Source: Devosia sp.
GTDB taxonomy: Bacteria; Pseudomonadota; Alphaproteobacteria; Rhizobiales; Devosiaceae
Length of the DNA stretch: 64,000 bases
Reading direction: 5' to 3'
Assembly (NCBI RefSeq): GCF_017744655.1
Contig: NZ_JAGIAW010000014.1
Coordinates: 310,001-374,000 of the forward strand
Shown: positions 46,046 to 56,556 of the stretch, in pieces
Numbering within the stretch: position 1 is the stretch's first letter
Layout: every line of letters begins with the position of its first letter
Notes under the pieces: generated by a model
Database searches by the model: none
The model's input: only the letters and a program-made list of their open reading frames with translations
Told to the model about the DNA's origin: nothing
Program-made: the position numbers and the translations under genes

Positions 46046-46876
46046 GTGTCAGACATCAAGCTGGCTGTTTTCACAAAGCCCTGGAACGATGCGATCGAGG
46101 CCGTCGCTGATCGCATGGCGGCCCTCGGGGTCGAGGGCATCGAACTTCCTATCCGCCCGGGCTACCAGGTGGCACCCGACAATGTCGCCGAAACCCTGCC
46201 ACGCGCCGTAAAAGTGCTGGCGGAGCGCGGTCTGTCGATCGCCAGCGTTGCTGCGCCGCTCGACGATGCCATTATCAGGGCATGCGGCGACAATGGCATC
46301 TCGATTGTGCGCACCATGGTGGGGATTGACCTGAGCAAGGCGCGATATGCCGACACCATCGCGCAACACCGCGCCCGTTATGACGAACTGCTGCCCTTGC
46401 TCGACGAGACCGGCGTGCGGATTGGTGTGCAGAACCACTCCGGCAACTGCATCGGCAGCGCTATCGGCCTCTTTCACCTGATGGAAAAATACGATCCGCG
46501 ACACGTCTGTGCCATCCTGGACATGGCCCATTGCGGCATTGCCGGTGAGCCGATCGAATTGTCCGTCGATCTGCTGTGGGACCGCATTCCGGGCCTCATC
46601 AACTTCAAGAACGCCTTCCGCAAACGCGTGAACGGCCCGGAAGAGGCCGAGGCCGTGTTCGAGACCCATTGGACCACAGGCCCCAACGGTGCCTACTCCT
46701 GGTCTCAACTGGTGGCTGAATTGCGCCGTCGCAATTTCAGCGGCTGGTTCGTGCTGCCGGGCGAATATTCCGATCCCGCAGGACAGCCCCAACGTATGGG
46801 CGACGACGTCTTGCCCTATCTCGCATCCGATGTGGCCTACTTGCGCCGGCTCACCGACGCCGCCTGGCAGAACTGA
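46046..46876 (+). CDS. sugar phosphate isomerase/epimerase-like TIM-barrel protein
   Basis: A 276-residue protein of the AP-endonuclease 2/xylose isomerase-like TIM-barrel family. Characteristic stretches are MAALGVEGIELPI, GVRIGVQNHSG, CAILDMAHCGIAGEP, and GLINFKNAFRK; the acidic and histidine residues in these form a divalent-metal site. Members isomerise or epimerise keto-sugars or dehydrate sugar derivatives such as inosose. The start is GTG at 46046 with CCGGAGAATA upstream. It precedes the Gfo/Idh/MocA gene by 14 bp, a pairing typical of sugar and inositol oxidation routes. Confidence 0.88.
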   Translation: MSDIKLAVFTKPWNDAIEAVADRMAALGVEGIELPIRPGYQVAPDNVAETLPRAVKVLAERGLSIASVAAPLDDAIIRACGDNGISIVRTMVGIDLSKARYADTIAQHRARYDELLPLLDETGVRIGVQNHSGNCIGSAIGLFHLMEKYDPRHVCAILDMAHCGIAGEPIELSVDLLWDRIPGLINFKNAFRKRVNGPEEAEAVFETHWTTGPNGAYSWSQLVAELRRRNFSGWFVLPGEYSDPAGQPQRMGDDVLPYLASDVAYLRRLTDAAWQN

Positions 46877-46890
46877 AATCTGGGACAAAA

Positions 46891-47889
46891 ATGATCACTG
46901 ACCGCAAAGTCCGCATCTGCATCATCGGCGCCGGCAATATGGCGAACAATGTGCATTATCCTTCGCTCGCCTGCTTCGACGACGTCGAGATCGTAGGCGT
47001 GCTCGAGACGCGCGCCGAACGCCTCAACGCCACCTGCGACAAGTTCGGCATCCCCGAAACTGCCCGCTTCCTGCTCGGTCTCGACACCGACTATCAAACG
47101 GTCCTGACCGACCTGAAGCCCGATGGGGTCTATGTCATCGGCCAGCCCGAGATCATGTACCCCATCTGGCACTGGTGCCTCACCAACGGCTTCAACCTCT
47201 ACATCGAAAAACCGATGGGCCTGACCACGCACCAGGCAGAGGCGCTGGCCTATCTCGCCGAAAGCAGGGGGCTGATCACCCAGGTCAGCCACCAGCGGCG
47301 CACCGCGCCGGTCCTGATTCAGGTTCGTGACCGTCTGCTCGAAAAGGGGCCGGTCGTGCACGGGGTCGTCGAGTTCTTCAAATGCGATCCGACGCCCATG
47401 CTGATCGCCAGGGATCGCATGATGGACGATGGCACCCATGCCATTGATACCGCCCGCTGGATCTGCGGCGGCGAAGTGGTCAAGGTTGAGAGCGAATGCC
47501 GCCGGATCGGCGTTCCAGACATCAACTGGTTTTCAGCCACCCTGCATTTCGACAATGGCTCTTCGTGCCAGGTTGTGTGCAACTGGGCGTCGGGCCGGCG
47601 GGTATTCCGTGCCCAAATTCACGTCCCTGGCGGTTATGCCGATGTGGAAGTCGAGTCAGAAGCGCATATCTATCTCGACAACGACTACAAGGGTGAAACA
47701 TTGACAACCCAGGACGCAGCCGGAAGCGATCAGAACTTCGTCTTCGGCGGTTTCGCTGCTAAGAACCGGGAATTCATCGACTCCCTCAAATCGGGGACGG
47801 ACTTGTGTTCTTCTCCATTCCGCGACACGGTCAAGACGATGCGGGTTTGCCAGACGATCCTGGCACAGGCCCAGGCCGCTGGCGTCTAG
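46891..47889 (+). CDS. Gfo/Idh/MocA family oxidoreductase
   Basis: A 332-residue NAD(P)-dependent sugar oxidoreductase. The Rossmann start is VRICIIGAGNMANNVHYPSL, the dinucleotide-binding catalytic lysine lies in YIEKPMGLTTHQAEAL, and the C-terminal domain contains DDGTHAIDTARWICGGEV with the family's conserved histidine. Members oxidise inositol, glucose or other cyclic polyols and sugars at a secondary hydroxyl. The gene follows the TIM-barrel isomerase and precedes the GntR gene by 30 bp in the plus arm. Confidence 0.92.
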   Translation: MITDRKVRICIIGAGNMANNVHYPSLACFDDVEIVGVLETRAERLNATCDKFGIPETARFLLGLDTDYQTVLTDLKPDGVYVIGQPEIMYPIWHWCLTNGFNLYIEKPMGLTTHQAEALAYLAESRGLITQVSHQRRTAPVLIQVRDRLLEKGPVVHGVVEFFKCDPTPMLIARDRMMDDGTHAIDTARWICGGEVVKVESECRRIGVPDINWFSATLHFDNGSSCQVVCNWASGRRVFRAQIHVPGGYADVEVESEAHIYLDNDYKGETLTTQDAAGSDQNFVFGGFAAKNREFIDSLKSGTDLCSSPFRDTVKTMRVCQTILAQAQAAGV

Positions 47890-47919
47890 GCACCACTGAG
47901 GCAAAGCGAGCAACGCTAC

Positions 47920-48666
47920 ATGGAAAATACCGCGCCCACCGCCAAGGTGAGAGAACTCAGATCAAACCTGCACCTGACGGTGGCAAGCGAACTGGGCATG
48001 GATATTGTGTCCGACCGCATGCCGGTAGGCGAGCTCGTCCCGTCTGAGCCGGAACTTTGCGCGCGGTTCGGGGTCAGCCGGACCGTCGTTCGCGAGGCGG
48101 TAAAACTCTTGGCTTCCAAGGGACTGCTCAAGACCGGCTCCGGCATCGGCACCTGGGTCCTGCCTACCAATGAGTGGAATTTTCTCGACCCCATGGTGTT
48201 TTCATGGGTGCAGCAAAGCGGGGACGCGGCGAGCAAGCTGCAGCACCTCTTTGCCTTCCGTTCGGCGATCGAACCGGCAGCCGCCGCCGAGGCGGCCAAG
48301 AAGGCGACGCTCGAACAGCTCTATGCCCTGGAATCGGCGCTCGAAGTCATGTCCAACGCCAAGACCGACTTCGACAAGTGGGTGGAAGGCGATATCGCCT
48401 TTCACACCGCGCTTTACACCGCGTCCAACAACGTCTTCATGGCCCCTCTGGCCAATCTCTTCCGCCAGTATTTCCAGATGAGCTTCCGTGTTTCGAGCTC
48501 GAATTTTCACCACCAGCATTGCTTGCAGGAGCACCGCGATGTTTTTGAAGCCATACGCGCTCGGGACTCGCGAGGTGCGTATGTGGCGGTCAGAACCTTG
48601 CTTGAGCATGCCGACGAAGATGTCCGCACTGTCCTGGCCGGAACATCCGATAAAGGCAAAGTCTAG
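47920..48666 (+). CDS. GntR family transcriptional regulator, FCD (FadR) subfamily
   Basis: A 248-residue regulator. The winged helix has ELCARFGVSRTVVREAVKLLASKGLL, and the FCD domain has LFAFRSAIEPAAAAEAA, GDIAFHTALYTAS and HRDVFEAIRARDSRGAYVAV. PVGELVPSEPELCARFG is typical of the FadR group. It is the last gene of the plus arm and is convergent with the AraC gene, with 11 bp between them. It probably controls the sugar importer arm through the palindrome near 41902. Confidence 0.92.
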   Translation: MENTAPTAKVRELRSNLHLTVASELGMDIVSDRMPVGELVPSEPELCARFGVSRTVVREAVKLLASKGLLKTGSGIGTWVLPTNEWNFLDPMVFSWVQQSGDAASKLQHLFAFRSAIEPAAAAEAAKKATLEQLYALESALEVMSNAKTDFDKWVEGDIAFHTALYTASNNVFMAPLANLFRQYFQMSFRVSSSNFHHQHCLQEHRDVFEAIRARDSRGAYVAVRTLLEHADEDVRTVLAGTSDKGKV

Positions 48667-48677
48667 CTGCTGACAGG

Positions 48678-49604
48678 TTAATCTGACTGCGGTTCTAACA
48701 CGCCAACGGCATCATCCTGGCGACCATATTGGCTGGGTGGTATGCCGGTGAATTTGGAAAATGCCACGCTGAAGGCACTGGCGGACCCGTACCCCACACG
48801 TTTGGCGATTTCCTTGATGCCCCCATCGCGGCGCCGCAGCATGTTCTTGGCGAGAGCCATGCGCCAGGACAGCAGATATTCCATCGGAGCCATGCCCGTC
48901 TGCTTCTGAAACCGATCGAAGAATACGGAGCGCGACATGGTCGCGGCACTCGCCAATTCGTCCACAGTCCATGTCCTTGAAGGCGCCTCATGCAAAAGAC
49001 GGATGATGGGGCCAAGGTGCTTGTCCGCCAAGCCACGAAGCAGCCCAGGCGTTTCCAGGCCCGCCGCATCCGAACGAAGAGCCTCTATCAAAAGCAATTG
49101 CAGCAGACGCTCGAGCACAATGCTCTTGGCGGCTCGCTCTGCTTTCGCCTCCTCGCGGATCATCCGTACAAGGTCGGTGAGGCGGGCCTGACCGCGGATA
49201 AGCAGCAGACAAGGCAGCAAGGCAAAGACAAGAGTCGTGTCGGGCGTTCCGAACGCGAGCCGCCCGATCAGGACACGCATATTGGGTAATCCTGAAGGAT
49301 CGCCGTGACGCGTTTCATCGCCGATCTTGGTGACCCGCAACGGATCTTCGCCATCGTCCGGCTCGTCATCGCTGACCATGGTGAACCTATAGGCCGCTGG
49401 GATGAGGACAAAGTCATCCGCTTCCAGGCGGATATCGGGCTGACTGTTGATCGACAGTTTTGTCGACCCTTCGAGAATGACCGCGAAGAAGGGACTGCCA
49501 TCTCCGGCGCCGTCCACGCGCCAGTGACCAGACCCGCTCGCCGTCTTGGAGAACGGCAAGCTGGGCTGCAGCATTGTCACGATTTCGGCTAGCGGGTCGA
49601 TCAT
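48678..49604 (-). CDS. AraC family transcriptional regulator with cupin sensor
   Basis: A 308-residue regulator. The N-terminal half is a cupin-like sensor (FFAVILEGSTKLSIN, EADDFVLIPAAYRFTMVSDDE). The C-terminal 100 residues form the double helix-turn-helix, with TVDELASAATMSRSVFFDRFQKQTGMAPMEYLLSWRMALAKNML and VGYGSASAFSVAFSKFTGIPPSQY. It is divergent from the SDR gene at 49699, 94 bp away. This arrangement (AraC-cupin regulator opposite an SDR) is common, and the regulator probably controls that SDR. Confidence 0.92.
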   Translation of the reverse strand: MIDPLAEIVTMLQPSLPFSKTASGSGHWRVDGAGDGSPFFAVILEGSTKLSINSQPDIRLEADDFVLIPAAYRFTMVSDDEPDDGEDPLRVTKIGDETRHGDPSGLPNMRVLIGRLAFGTPDTTLVFALLPCLLLIRGQARLTDLVRMIREEAKAERAAKSIVLERLLQLLLIEALRSDAAGLETPGLLRGLADKHLGPIIRLLHEAPSRTWTVDELASAATMSRSVFFDRFQKQTGMAPMEYLLSWRMALAKNMLRRRDGGIKEIAKRVGYGSASAFSVAFSKFTGIPPSQYGRQDDAVGVLEPQSD

Positions 49605-49698
49605 TCGGACGATCTCTAACGTAATCCGGATGATGCATTATAGTAGGTCCGAGACTGATGGTCCACATGAGCGGGGTATTCACCCAAAGGACATTCGT

Positions 49699-50445
49699 AT
49701 GAAAACCGTACTCATCACCGGCTGCTCTTCCGGCTTCGGTCTGGACATTGCCAAGCACTTCCTCGAACAAGGCTGGAAGGTCGTGGCGACGATGCGGTCT
49801 CCAAGGCCCGAACTTCTGCCGGCATCCGACAACCTGGTCGTGCTACCGCTGGACGTCACCGATGAGGCAAGCGTTCACAATGCGGTCGAGGCCGCCGGTC
49901 CGATCGACGTGCTGGTCAACAATGCCGGCATCGGCTGGCTCAATGCGCTCGAGGGAACGCCGATCCACGTTGCCCAGTCGATCTTCGAGACCAATACCAT
50001 CGGAACCATGCGCATGGTACGCGCCGTCCTTCCTCAATTCCGCGCGCGTGGGACCGGGCTCATCATCAACGTGACATCGAGCGTCACCATGAAGCCGCTG
50101 CCCTTGCTTTCCGTCTATACGGCCAGCAAGGCCGCAGTGAACGCTTTCACCGAATCCCTGGCGCTCGAACTCGCTCCCTTCGGGATCGCGGTCAAAATCG
50201 TTCTGCCCGGCGCCGCACCCGACACCAGTTTCGGCAGCAACGCGATGGCGCTCCTGACGGCCAATGGGGGGTTCCCGCAAGCCTATTCGGATTTCGCCAA
50301 TGACGTCATCTCCGCCATGCGCACCCCCGGCGCGCCCAAGACCCTGTCCTCGGATGTCGTCGAGGCTGTGTGGCGCGCTGCTATTGATCCGTCTGCACCC
50401 ATGCGCATCCCCGCTGGCACCGACGCCGTCGCCTTGGACCACTAG
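49699..50445 (+). CDS. SDR family oxidoreductase
   Basis: A 248-residue classical short-chain dehydrogenase. It has the cofactor loop TGCSSGFGL, LVNNAGIG, the catalytic serine in NVTSSV and the YTASK pair. The start at 49699 follows AAAGGACATTCGT. An aromatic substrate or general carbonyl reduction is possible; the family is too broad for a specific call. It is divergent from the AraC regulator, which probably controls it. Two hairpins in the following gap (50455-50523) may end the transcript. Confidence 0.9.
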   Translation: MKTVLITGCSSGFGLDIAKHFLEQGWKVVATMRSPRPELLPASDNLVVLPLDVTDEASVHNAVEAAGPIDVLVNNAGIGWLNALEGTPIHVAQSIFETNTIGTMRMVRAVLPQFRARGTGLIINVTSSVTMKPLPLLSVYTASKAAVNAFTESLALELAPFGIAVKIVLPGAAPDTSFGSNAMALLTANGGFPQAYSDFANDVISAMRTPGAPKTLSSDVVEAVWRAAIDPSAPMRIPAGTDAVALDH

Positions 50446-50454
50446 CACATTTGT

Positions 50455-50523
50455 CCCTGGCGCAGGTTATGGCGTCTGCGTCAGGGGCACGAACTGTTCA
50501 AGAAGCGGCAATGGGCTGCCGCT
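50455..50523. terminator. two hairpins between convergent SDR and argG genes
   Basis: CCCTGGCGCAG (50455-50465) pairs with CTGCGTCAGGG (50476-50486) with one G-U; AGCGGCA (50504-50510) pairs with TGCCGCT (50517-50523) around ATGGGC. The second is followed by GCTTTAA on the plus strand. They lie in the 81-bp convergent gap, so a bidirectional terminator is likely. Confidence 0.5.
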
Positions 50524-50526
50524 GCT

Positions 50527-51990
<1,464 letters not shown>

Positions 51991-52057
51991 TCAGGTTTCG
52001 ACACCAAGCCACGAGACCGTCTCCAGCTCACCTCACGTGTTTCATCGGAAAACGATC

Positions 52058-53131
52058 ATGCTTCAGCTCTTTCGAACCACCTTGGTTTGTTTTATCGCCA
52101 CGTCCGGGTTTTGCTGCAATGCGGTTCACAGCCAGGAAGCATCCAATGTAGCAGCTTTGGGTGACACCGGAATTCCGGGAGCGGACCCGAGCGTTATTCA
52201 CACACGGGACGGATATGTCGCAATTGAGTCACGCCGCGGCCATGCGCTCCTTGTTCGGGTAGCATCCAGCCTTGAGGACCTGGCGGAGGCTCGCGCTGTC
52301 CGCATCTGGTTCGATCGGGATCGCTTGGGCGAAATCTGGGCGCCCGAAATCGTGTTCAGGAACGGACGCTACAGCGTCTATTTCGCCGCTGGCGTGGGCA
52401 GCGATCATCGTATGTACGAAATCTCGTCGGCTAAGCCCGATGCTGGCTACGGAGATGCTTCCGAGGTCCTCCTCCCTGAGGACAAATGGGCCATCGACGG
52501 CCTGCCCTTCATTTTCGATGGGGTCGACTACTTCGTATGGTCAGGCTGGCAAGGGGACACCGACGTTCGACAGGATATTTTCATCGTTCGCCTGAATGGA
52601 GATGGCAGGCCCGAGGGCTCGCGCAGCCTGATTGCATCTCCCGACCAGCCCTGGGAAAATGTCGCCGGAGAGACGCCATCTATCAATGAAGGTCCTCAGC
52701 CAATTATCGACCCCGCCGGCCAGCTCCATATCGTTTATTCGGCGAATGGCTCGTGGGGGCCTAACTACTGCCTTGCGGACCTGCGCCTCGCACCCGGCGG
52801 CGATCCAATGGACGCAAGTGCCTGGGCCAAGTCGCAGGGATGCCAGTTCGGTGCCAACCCAAAGACATTAGCCGAGGGGGCAACACTGGCGACGCGCGCA
52901 AAGGGCGTCGGCCACCACAGCTTCGTTCTCAGCGACGGAAATCCCGAAAACAGCGAAGAGGCCAGCGCACCCATGCCGTTTCTATATCATGGCGTTCCAG
53001 CCGATATGGAGCCATCGAACTTCTGGGCAGCGCGAATGTGGTTCATTGGAACCTACCAATGGGTCCCGGACGTCACGTACATTCGGGGCGAAAAACCAGA
53101 TGGTGGATGGGGTCTCAAGTTCACTGAATGA
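52058..53131 (+). CDS. secreted GH43-like glycoside hydrolase
   Basis: A 357-residue exported protein with a predicted N-terminal signal (FRTTLVCFIATSGFCCNAVHS). The five-bladed propeller features of GH43/GH62-type enzymes are visible: GADPSVI with D43 (base), WAPEIVFRNGRYSVYFAAG, AIDGLPF with D147 (pKa modulator), and INEGPQPI with E211 (acid). Such enzymes cleave arabinan, xylan or galactan side chains outside the cytoplasm. The ATG at 52058 is preferred over a GTG at 52037. The base composition looks more AT-rich than neighbouring genes, which could reflect transfer. It stands alone ahead of the autotransporter gene. Confidence 0.82.
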   Translation: MLQLFRTTLVCFIATSGFCCNAVHSQEASNVAALGDTGIPGADPSVIHTRDGYVAIESRRGHALLVRVASSLEDLAEARAVRIWFDRDRLGEIWAPEIVFRNGRYSVYFAAGVGSDHRMYEISSAKPDAGYGDASEVLLPEDKWAIDGLPFIFDGVDYFVWSGWQGDTDVRQDIFIVRLNGDGRPEGSRSLIASPDQPWENVAGETPSINEGPQPIIDPAGQLHIVYSANGSWGPNYCLADLRLAPGGDPMDASAWAKSQGCQFGANPKTLAEGATLATRAKGVGHHSFVLSDGNPENSEEASAPMPFLYHGVPADMEPSNFWAARMWFIGTYQWVPDVTYIRGEKPDGGWGLKFTE

Positions 53132-53206
53132 TCCAGCTGAAAATTCCCAGCGGTCATCCGGGTCCATCTCTTCACCCCCCGAACATTAGTCTTAAACAAT
53201 TCTTAA

Positions 53207-53253
53207 CCAAGAAAATGCACGCTCAAACAAATGATATAGTTAGTATTTCTTGG
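53207..53253. repeat. AT-rich spacer with an 8-bp inverted repeat
   Basis: The 247-bp gap between the GH43-like and autotransporter genes is AT-rich, unlike the rest of the window. CCAAGAAA (53207-53214) and TTTCTTGG (53246-53253) form a loose inverted repeat. No promoter hexamers were convincing, and no gene was seen. Confidence 0.3.
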
Positions 53254-53378
53254 ATCTTTCTTCCTCTATCAAATCGCCATCCCGGCAGACCAACCCATAG
53301 ATAAACTGGCTGATCGGCAATACCGGACGGCACAAAGGTATTTAACCTCATACCCGACGATTTTGAGTGCGGCCGAAG

Positions 53379-56300
53379 ATGAAAAAGTGCGAAACGGCCA
53401 ATCCATCCAACCGTCATCGTATCTTGGAAGCCGCGCCGACTTCCGTTCTGCCCGCCATGCGCGCGGCATTGCTCGGCTGCGTAGTGTGCAGCACTGCGGC
53501 CCCGGCTCTCGCCCAAACCTATGTTTGGACAGGCGGCGGGGTGACGGATGACTGGTTCGATCTGGCCAACTGGGATTCGGGCCTGATACCGGACGCCACC
53601 ACCGCAGTCGGCCTCGGGACGGGCAGCGTTGTGGTCATCTCCGGTGGCAACGCCGAAGGCGATTTGGTCGACCTCCAGCCCGGCGCCACGGCCACGGTGA
53701 CCGGCACGGGCACATCTTTGACGACGACGGAAACACGTCTTACCGGCGGAAGCTTCAACATCGAAGATGGCGGCCTCGTCACCAATAGTAGCGGCATTGT
53801 CGATGGCCTGGTTATCGTCACCGGCACCGATGCGGGCGGCAATGCGTCGACCTGGATCAACAACGACTATTTTGTCATCGGCGAACAAGACGCCGGCACG
53901 CTGCAAATTCTTGCCGGTGGCCAGGTCATCGTCAATACCGATGCCAATCTTGGTTACAATTTCCACGGCGAAGCCTTGGTCTCGGGGGGCGGCTCCTCCT
54001 GGGAAAACACGGGAAGGCTGACAATTGACAACGGCCGCCTGCGCATCGAAGATGCGGGGAGCGTTTCGAACACCGTGGGCGTGATCGGCAATTCCAACCT
54101 CGGCGAGGTGATCGTGTCGGGGCCGGGCTCACAATGGACCAGCTCCGATCAATTGGTTGTCGGTAATTACGCCACCGGCACAATGCGCGTTGAAAACGGC
54201 GCCACAGTCCTCAGCTATCAAGGCTATGTCGGCGCTGCCAATGGCGTCAGCGGCACCGCTGTCGTCACGGGAAACGGTTCGAGCTGGCAGGTTACTGATT
54301 CCTCCCTCACCCTGGGCAATTATGGCCAGGGCTCCCTTACCATCGAAGATGGGGGAGTGGTTTACGCCAATCAAGGCGTCCTGCTTGGCATGTCTGACGC
54401 CAATGCCCTCGGAACCTTGCTCGTCACTGGCACGCCCGGCCATGTCGGCATTCTGGAAACGAGCGAGATCAGAGGCGGCCAAGGACTGGCCGACGTCACC
54501 ATCGATGGCGGCATTGTGCGCGCGCTGGGGGACGACGCCTTCTTCTTCTACAACTTCGGCAACCAGCAGGTAACACTGGGGCCCGCCGGCGGCACTGTCG
54601 ACACCAATGGCCATAACATTGGCATCTCTCCCGTGCTGGCCGGGTCAGGCAGCCTGGTAAAGGCCGGCGCCGGCACGCTGACCTTGACCGGAGAGAACAC
54701 TTATCTTGGCGGCACGACGATCACGGCCGGCACCTTGCGGCTTGGCAATGGTGGCACATCGGGACGCATTCTGGGTGATGTGAGCAATGACGGCGTTCTG
54801 GCCTTCAACCGCTCGGATGCAGTGACCTTTGCCGGGGCGATTACTGGAACCGGTGGCGTCAGCCAGATCGGCACCGGAACAACGACTTTGACCAGCGACA
54901 GCTCCGGCCTCTCGGGCGGTTCACGGGTGCAGAACGGCATCTTGTCGGTCAATGGCATTCTGGGCGGCACGCTGGAGGTTCATGGCGGCAGACTGCAAGG
55001 CATCGGCAGGGTTGGCACCACCACCAATCTTGCCGGTGGCACCATCGCGCCGGGAAATTCGATCGGAACGCTGACCATCGCCGGCAATTACCTGGGCAGT
55101 GGCGGCACGCTCGAAATCGAAACTGTTCTCGGCGATGACAGTTCGACAACGGACCGCCTGGTGGTAACCGGCGATACATCGGGCAGCACCAATGTGCGGG
55201 TAATCAATCTCGGCGGCGCCGGCGCGCAAACTGTCGAAGGTATCAAGATCGTGGATATCGGCGGGATTTCGGCCGGTAGTTTCAGGCTTGTTGGCAGTTA
55301 CACATTCGAGGGAGATCCGGCCGTCGTCGGAGGAGCCTATGCCTACCGCCTCTACCGAGGCGGTGTGACGACCCCGGCCGACGGAGACTGGTACTTGCGC
55401 TCCTCCTTGATCGATGCCGGCACGCCGCTCTATCAGGCAGGCGCGCCTATCTACGAGGCCTATGCGACGGTCCTGCAAAGCTTCAACACGCTCGAAACCC
55501 TGCAGCAACGCGTCGGCAATCGAAGCTGGACGGCTGGTATGGTGGATATCGGCGCCGTTCCAGAAGCGGCCCAGGCCAATAGCGGCATCTGGGGCCGGGT
55601 CGTCGCCGGCCACGGCCGGACCATTCCCAAATCCAGCACGACCGGCGCCAGCGTTGACAGCACCGTCTGGCAATTACAGGCCGGCACCGATGGCGATTTG
55701 CTTGTGGACGAGAACGGCAGGCTGACCGGCGGTCTTTCCCTGCGCTACGGCACCGTTTCCGCGGACATATCCTCGGCCTTCGGCCAGGGCACGATCGGCA
55801 GCACCGGCTATGGCTTCGGTGGATCGCTGACCTGGTATGGTCAGTCAGGCTTTTATCTCGACGCCCAGGCCAATCTCACCTGGTACGACAGTGGACTTTC
55901 CTCGACCACTGCCAACAGGAGCCTGGTCTCCGGCAATAAAAGTTTTGGTTATGCGATGGGGCTCGAACTGGGCCAGCAGATCGCACTCCGCCCCAACTGG
56001 TCGGTAACCCCGCAGGCACAACTGATCTATTCGGCCCTCGATTACGACGATTTCACCGATGTCTTCGGCGCTGCCGTGGCCCTGACGAACAGGACAGACC
56101 TCAAGGCGCGCCTTGGTCTTTCGGCCGACTACCAGACCGCCTGGACCGATGAGGCCGGCCAAACGAGCCGCCTCCATACCTACGGCATTGCCAATCTTTA
56201 TTATGACATCTTGCCCGAAACGGCGACCAACCTCGCCGGCGCCAGGCTTGTCCGCGAAGAGGAGGCTCTCTGGGGCGGCCTGGGCCTCGGCGGCACCTAT

Positions 56301-56417
56301 AGCTGGGCCGATGACAAATTGGCCCTGCACGGCGAAGCCATTGTCGATACCAGCCTCGCCGGTTTCGGCAACAGCTACCACGTCTCCGGAACGCTAGGAC
56401 TAAACATTAGGTTCTAG
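53379..56417 (+). CDS. autotransporter with beta-strand repeats
   Basis: A 1012-residue type V secretion protein. An extended N-terminal segment leads to the signal ending APALAQ near residue 45. The passenger (about 46-690) has repeated units of roughly 45-50 residues with G-SLTIEDGG, VGN and VTGNGSSW-type phrases, then the classical autotransporter-associated strand LVKAGAGTLTLTGENTYLGG and GTIAPGNSIGTLTIAG. The last 280 residues form the outer-membrane beta-barrel (IWGRVVAGHGRT, GYGFGGSLTWYG), ending in a phenylalanine (LGLNIRF). No protease or esterase triad is visible, so an adhesin or surface-structural role is likely. The ATG at 53379 is preferred; an internal ATG at 53457 would give a shorter signal. 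Confidence 0.9.
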   Translation: MKKCETANPSNRHRILEAAPTSVLPAMRAALLGCVVCSTAAPALAQTYVWTGGGVTDDWFDLANWDSGLIPDATTAVGLGTGSVVVISGGNAEGDLVDLQPGATATVTGTGTSLTTTETRLTGGSFNIEDGGLVTNSSGIVDGLVIVTGTDAGGNASTWINNDYFVIGEQDAGTLQILAGGQVIVNTDANLGYNFHGEALVSGGGSSWENTGRLTIDNGRLRIEDAGSVSNTVGVIGNSNLGEVIVSGPGSQWTSSDQLVVGNYATGTMRVENGATVLSYQGYVGAANGVSGTAVVTGNGSSWQVTDSSLTLGNYGQGSLTIEDGGVVYANQGVLLGMSDANALGTLLVTGTPGHVGILETSEIRGGQGLADVTIDGGIVRALGDDAFFFYNFGNQQVTLGPAGGTVDTNGHNIGISPVLAGSGSLVKAGAGTLTLTGENTYLGGTTITAGTLRLGNGGTSGRILGDVSNDGVLAFNRSDAVTFAGAITGTGGVSQIGTGTTTLTSDSSGLSGGSRVQNGILSVNGILGGTLEVHGGRLQGIGRVGTTTNLAGGTIAPGNSIGTLTIAGNYLGSGGTLEIETVLGDDSSTTDRLVVTGDTSGSTNVRVINLGGAGAQTVEGIKIVDIGGISAGSFRLVGSYTFEGDPAVVGGAYAYRLYRGGVTTPADGDWYLRSSLIDAGTPLYQAGAPIYEAYATVLQSFNTLETLQQRVGNRSWTAGMVDIGAVPEAAQANSGIWGRVVAGHGRTIPKSSTTGASVDSTVWQLQAGTDGDLLVDENGRLTGGLSLRYGTVSADISSAFGQGTIGSTGYGFGGSLTWYGQSGFYLDAQANLTWYDSGLSSTTANRSLVSGNKSFGYAMGLELGQQIALRPNWSVTPQAQLIYSALDYDDFTDVFGAAVALTNRTDLKARLGLSADYQTAWTDEAGQTSRLHTYGIANLYYDILPETATNLAGARLVREEEALWGGLGLGGTYSWADDKLALHGEAIVDTSLAGFGNSYHVSGTLGLNIRF

Positions 56418-56466
56418 GGCATTTGCCGCAGAACAAGGTTGCAAAAAGCGTTTCCAAAACACGGCA

Positions 56467-56533
56467 CGTCATGCCTGCGGAAGCGGGAATCTCTTTGCAT
56501 GGACGCAGAGGTCCCCGCTCTGGCGGGCGTGAC
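56467..56533. repeat. palindromic repeat between convergent genes
   Basis: GTCATGCC near 56468 pairs with GGCGTGAC at 56526-56533, and AGCGGG/CCCGCT inside extend the fold. Similar imperfect inverted elements are widespread in Hyphomicrobiales intergenic regions. It lies between the autotransporter (plus) and a sugar permease (minus) and may terminate both. Confidence 0.6.
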
Positions 56534-56556
56534 ATCGTGCGAAGGGGCGGCCCGTC

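Noticed and set aside
53700-55100. Repeated DNA in the autotransporter that could suggest a CRISPR or satellite array.
   Set aside because: The repetition is at protein level with period 45-50 residues and diverged bases; the reading frame is continuous.
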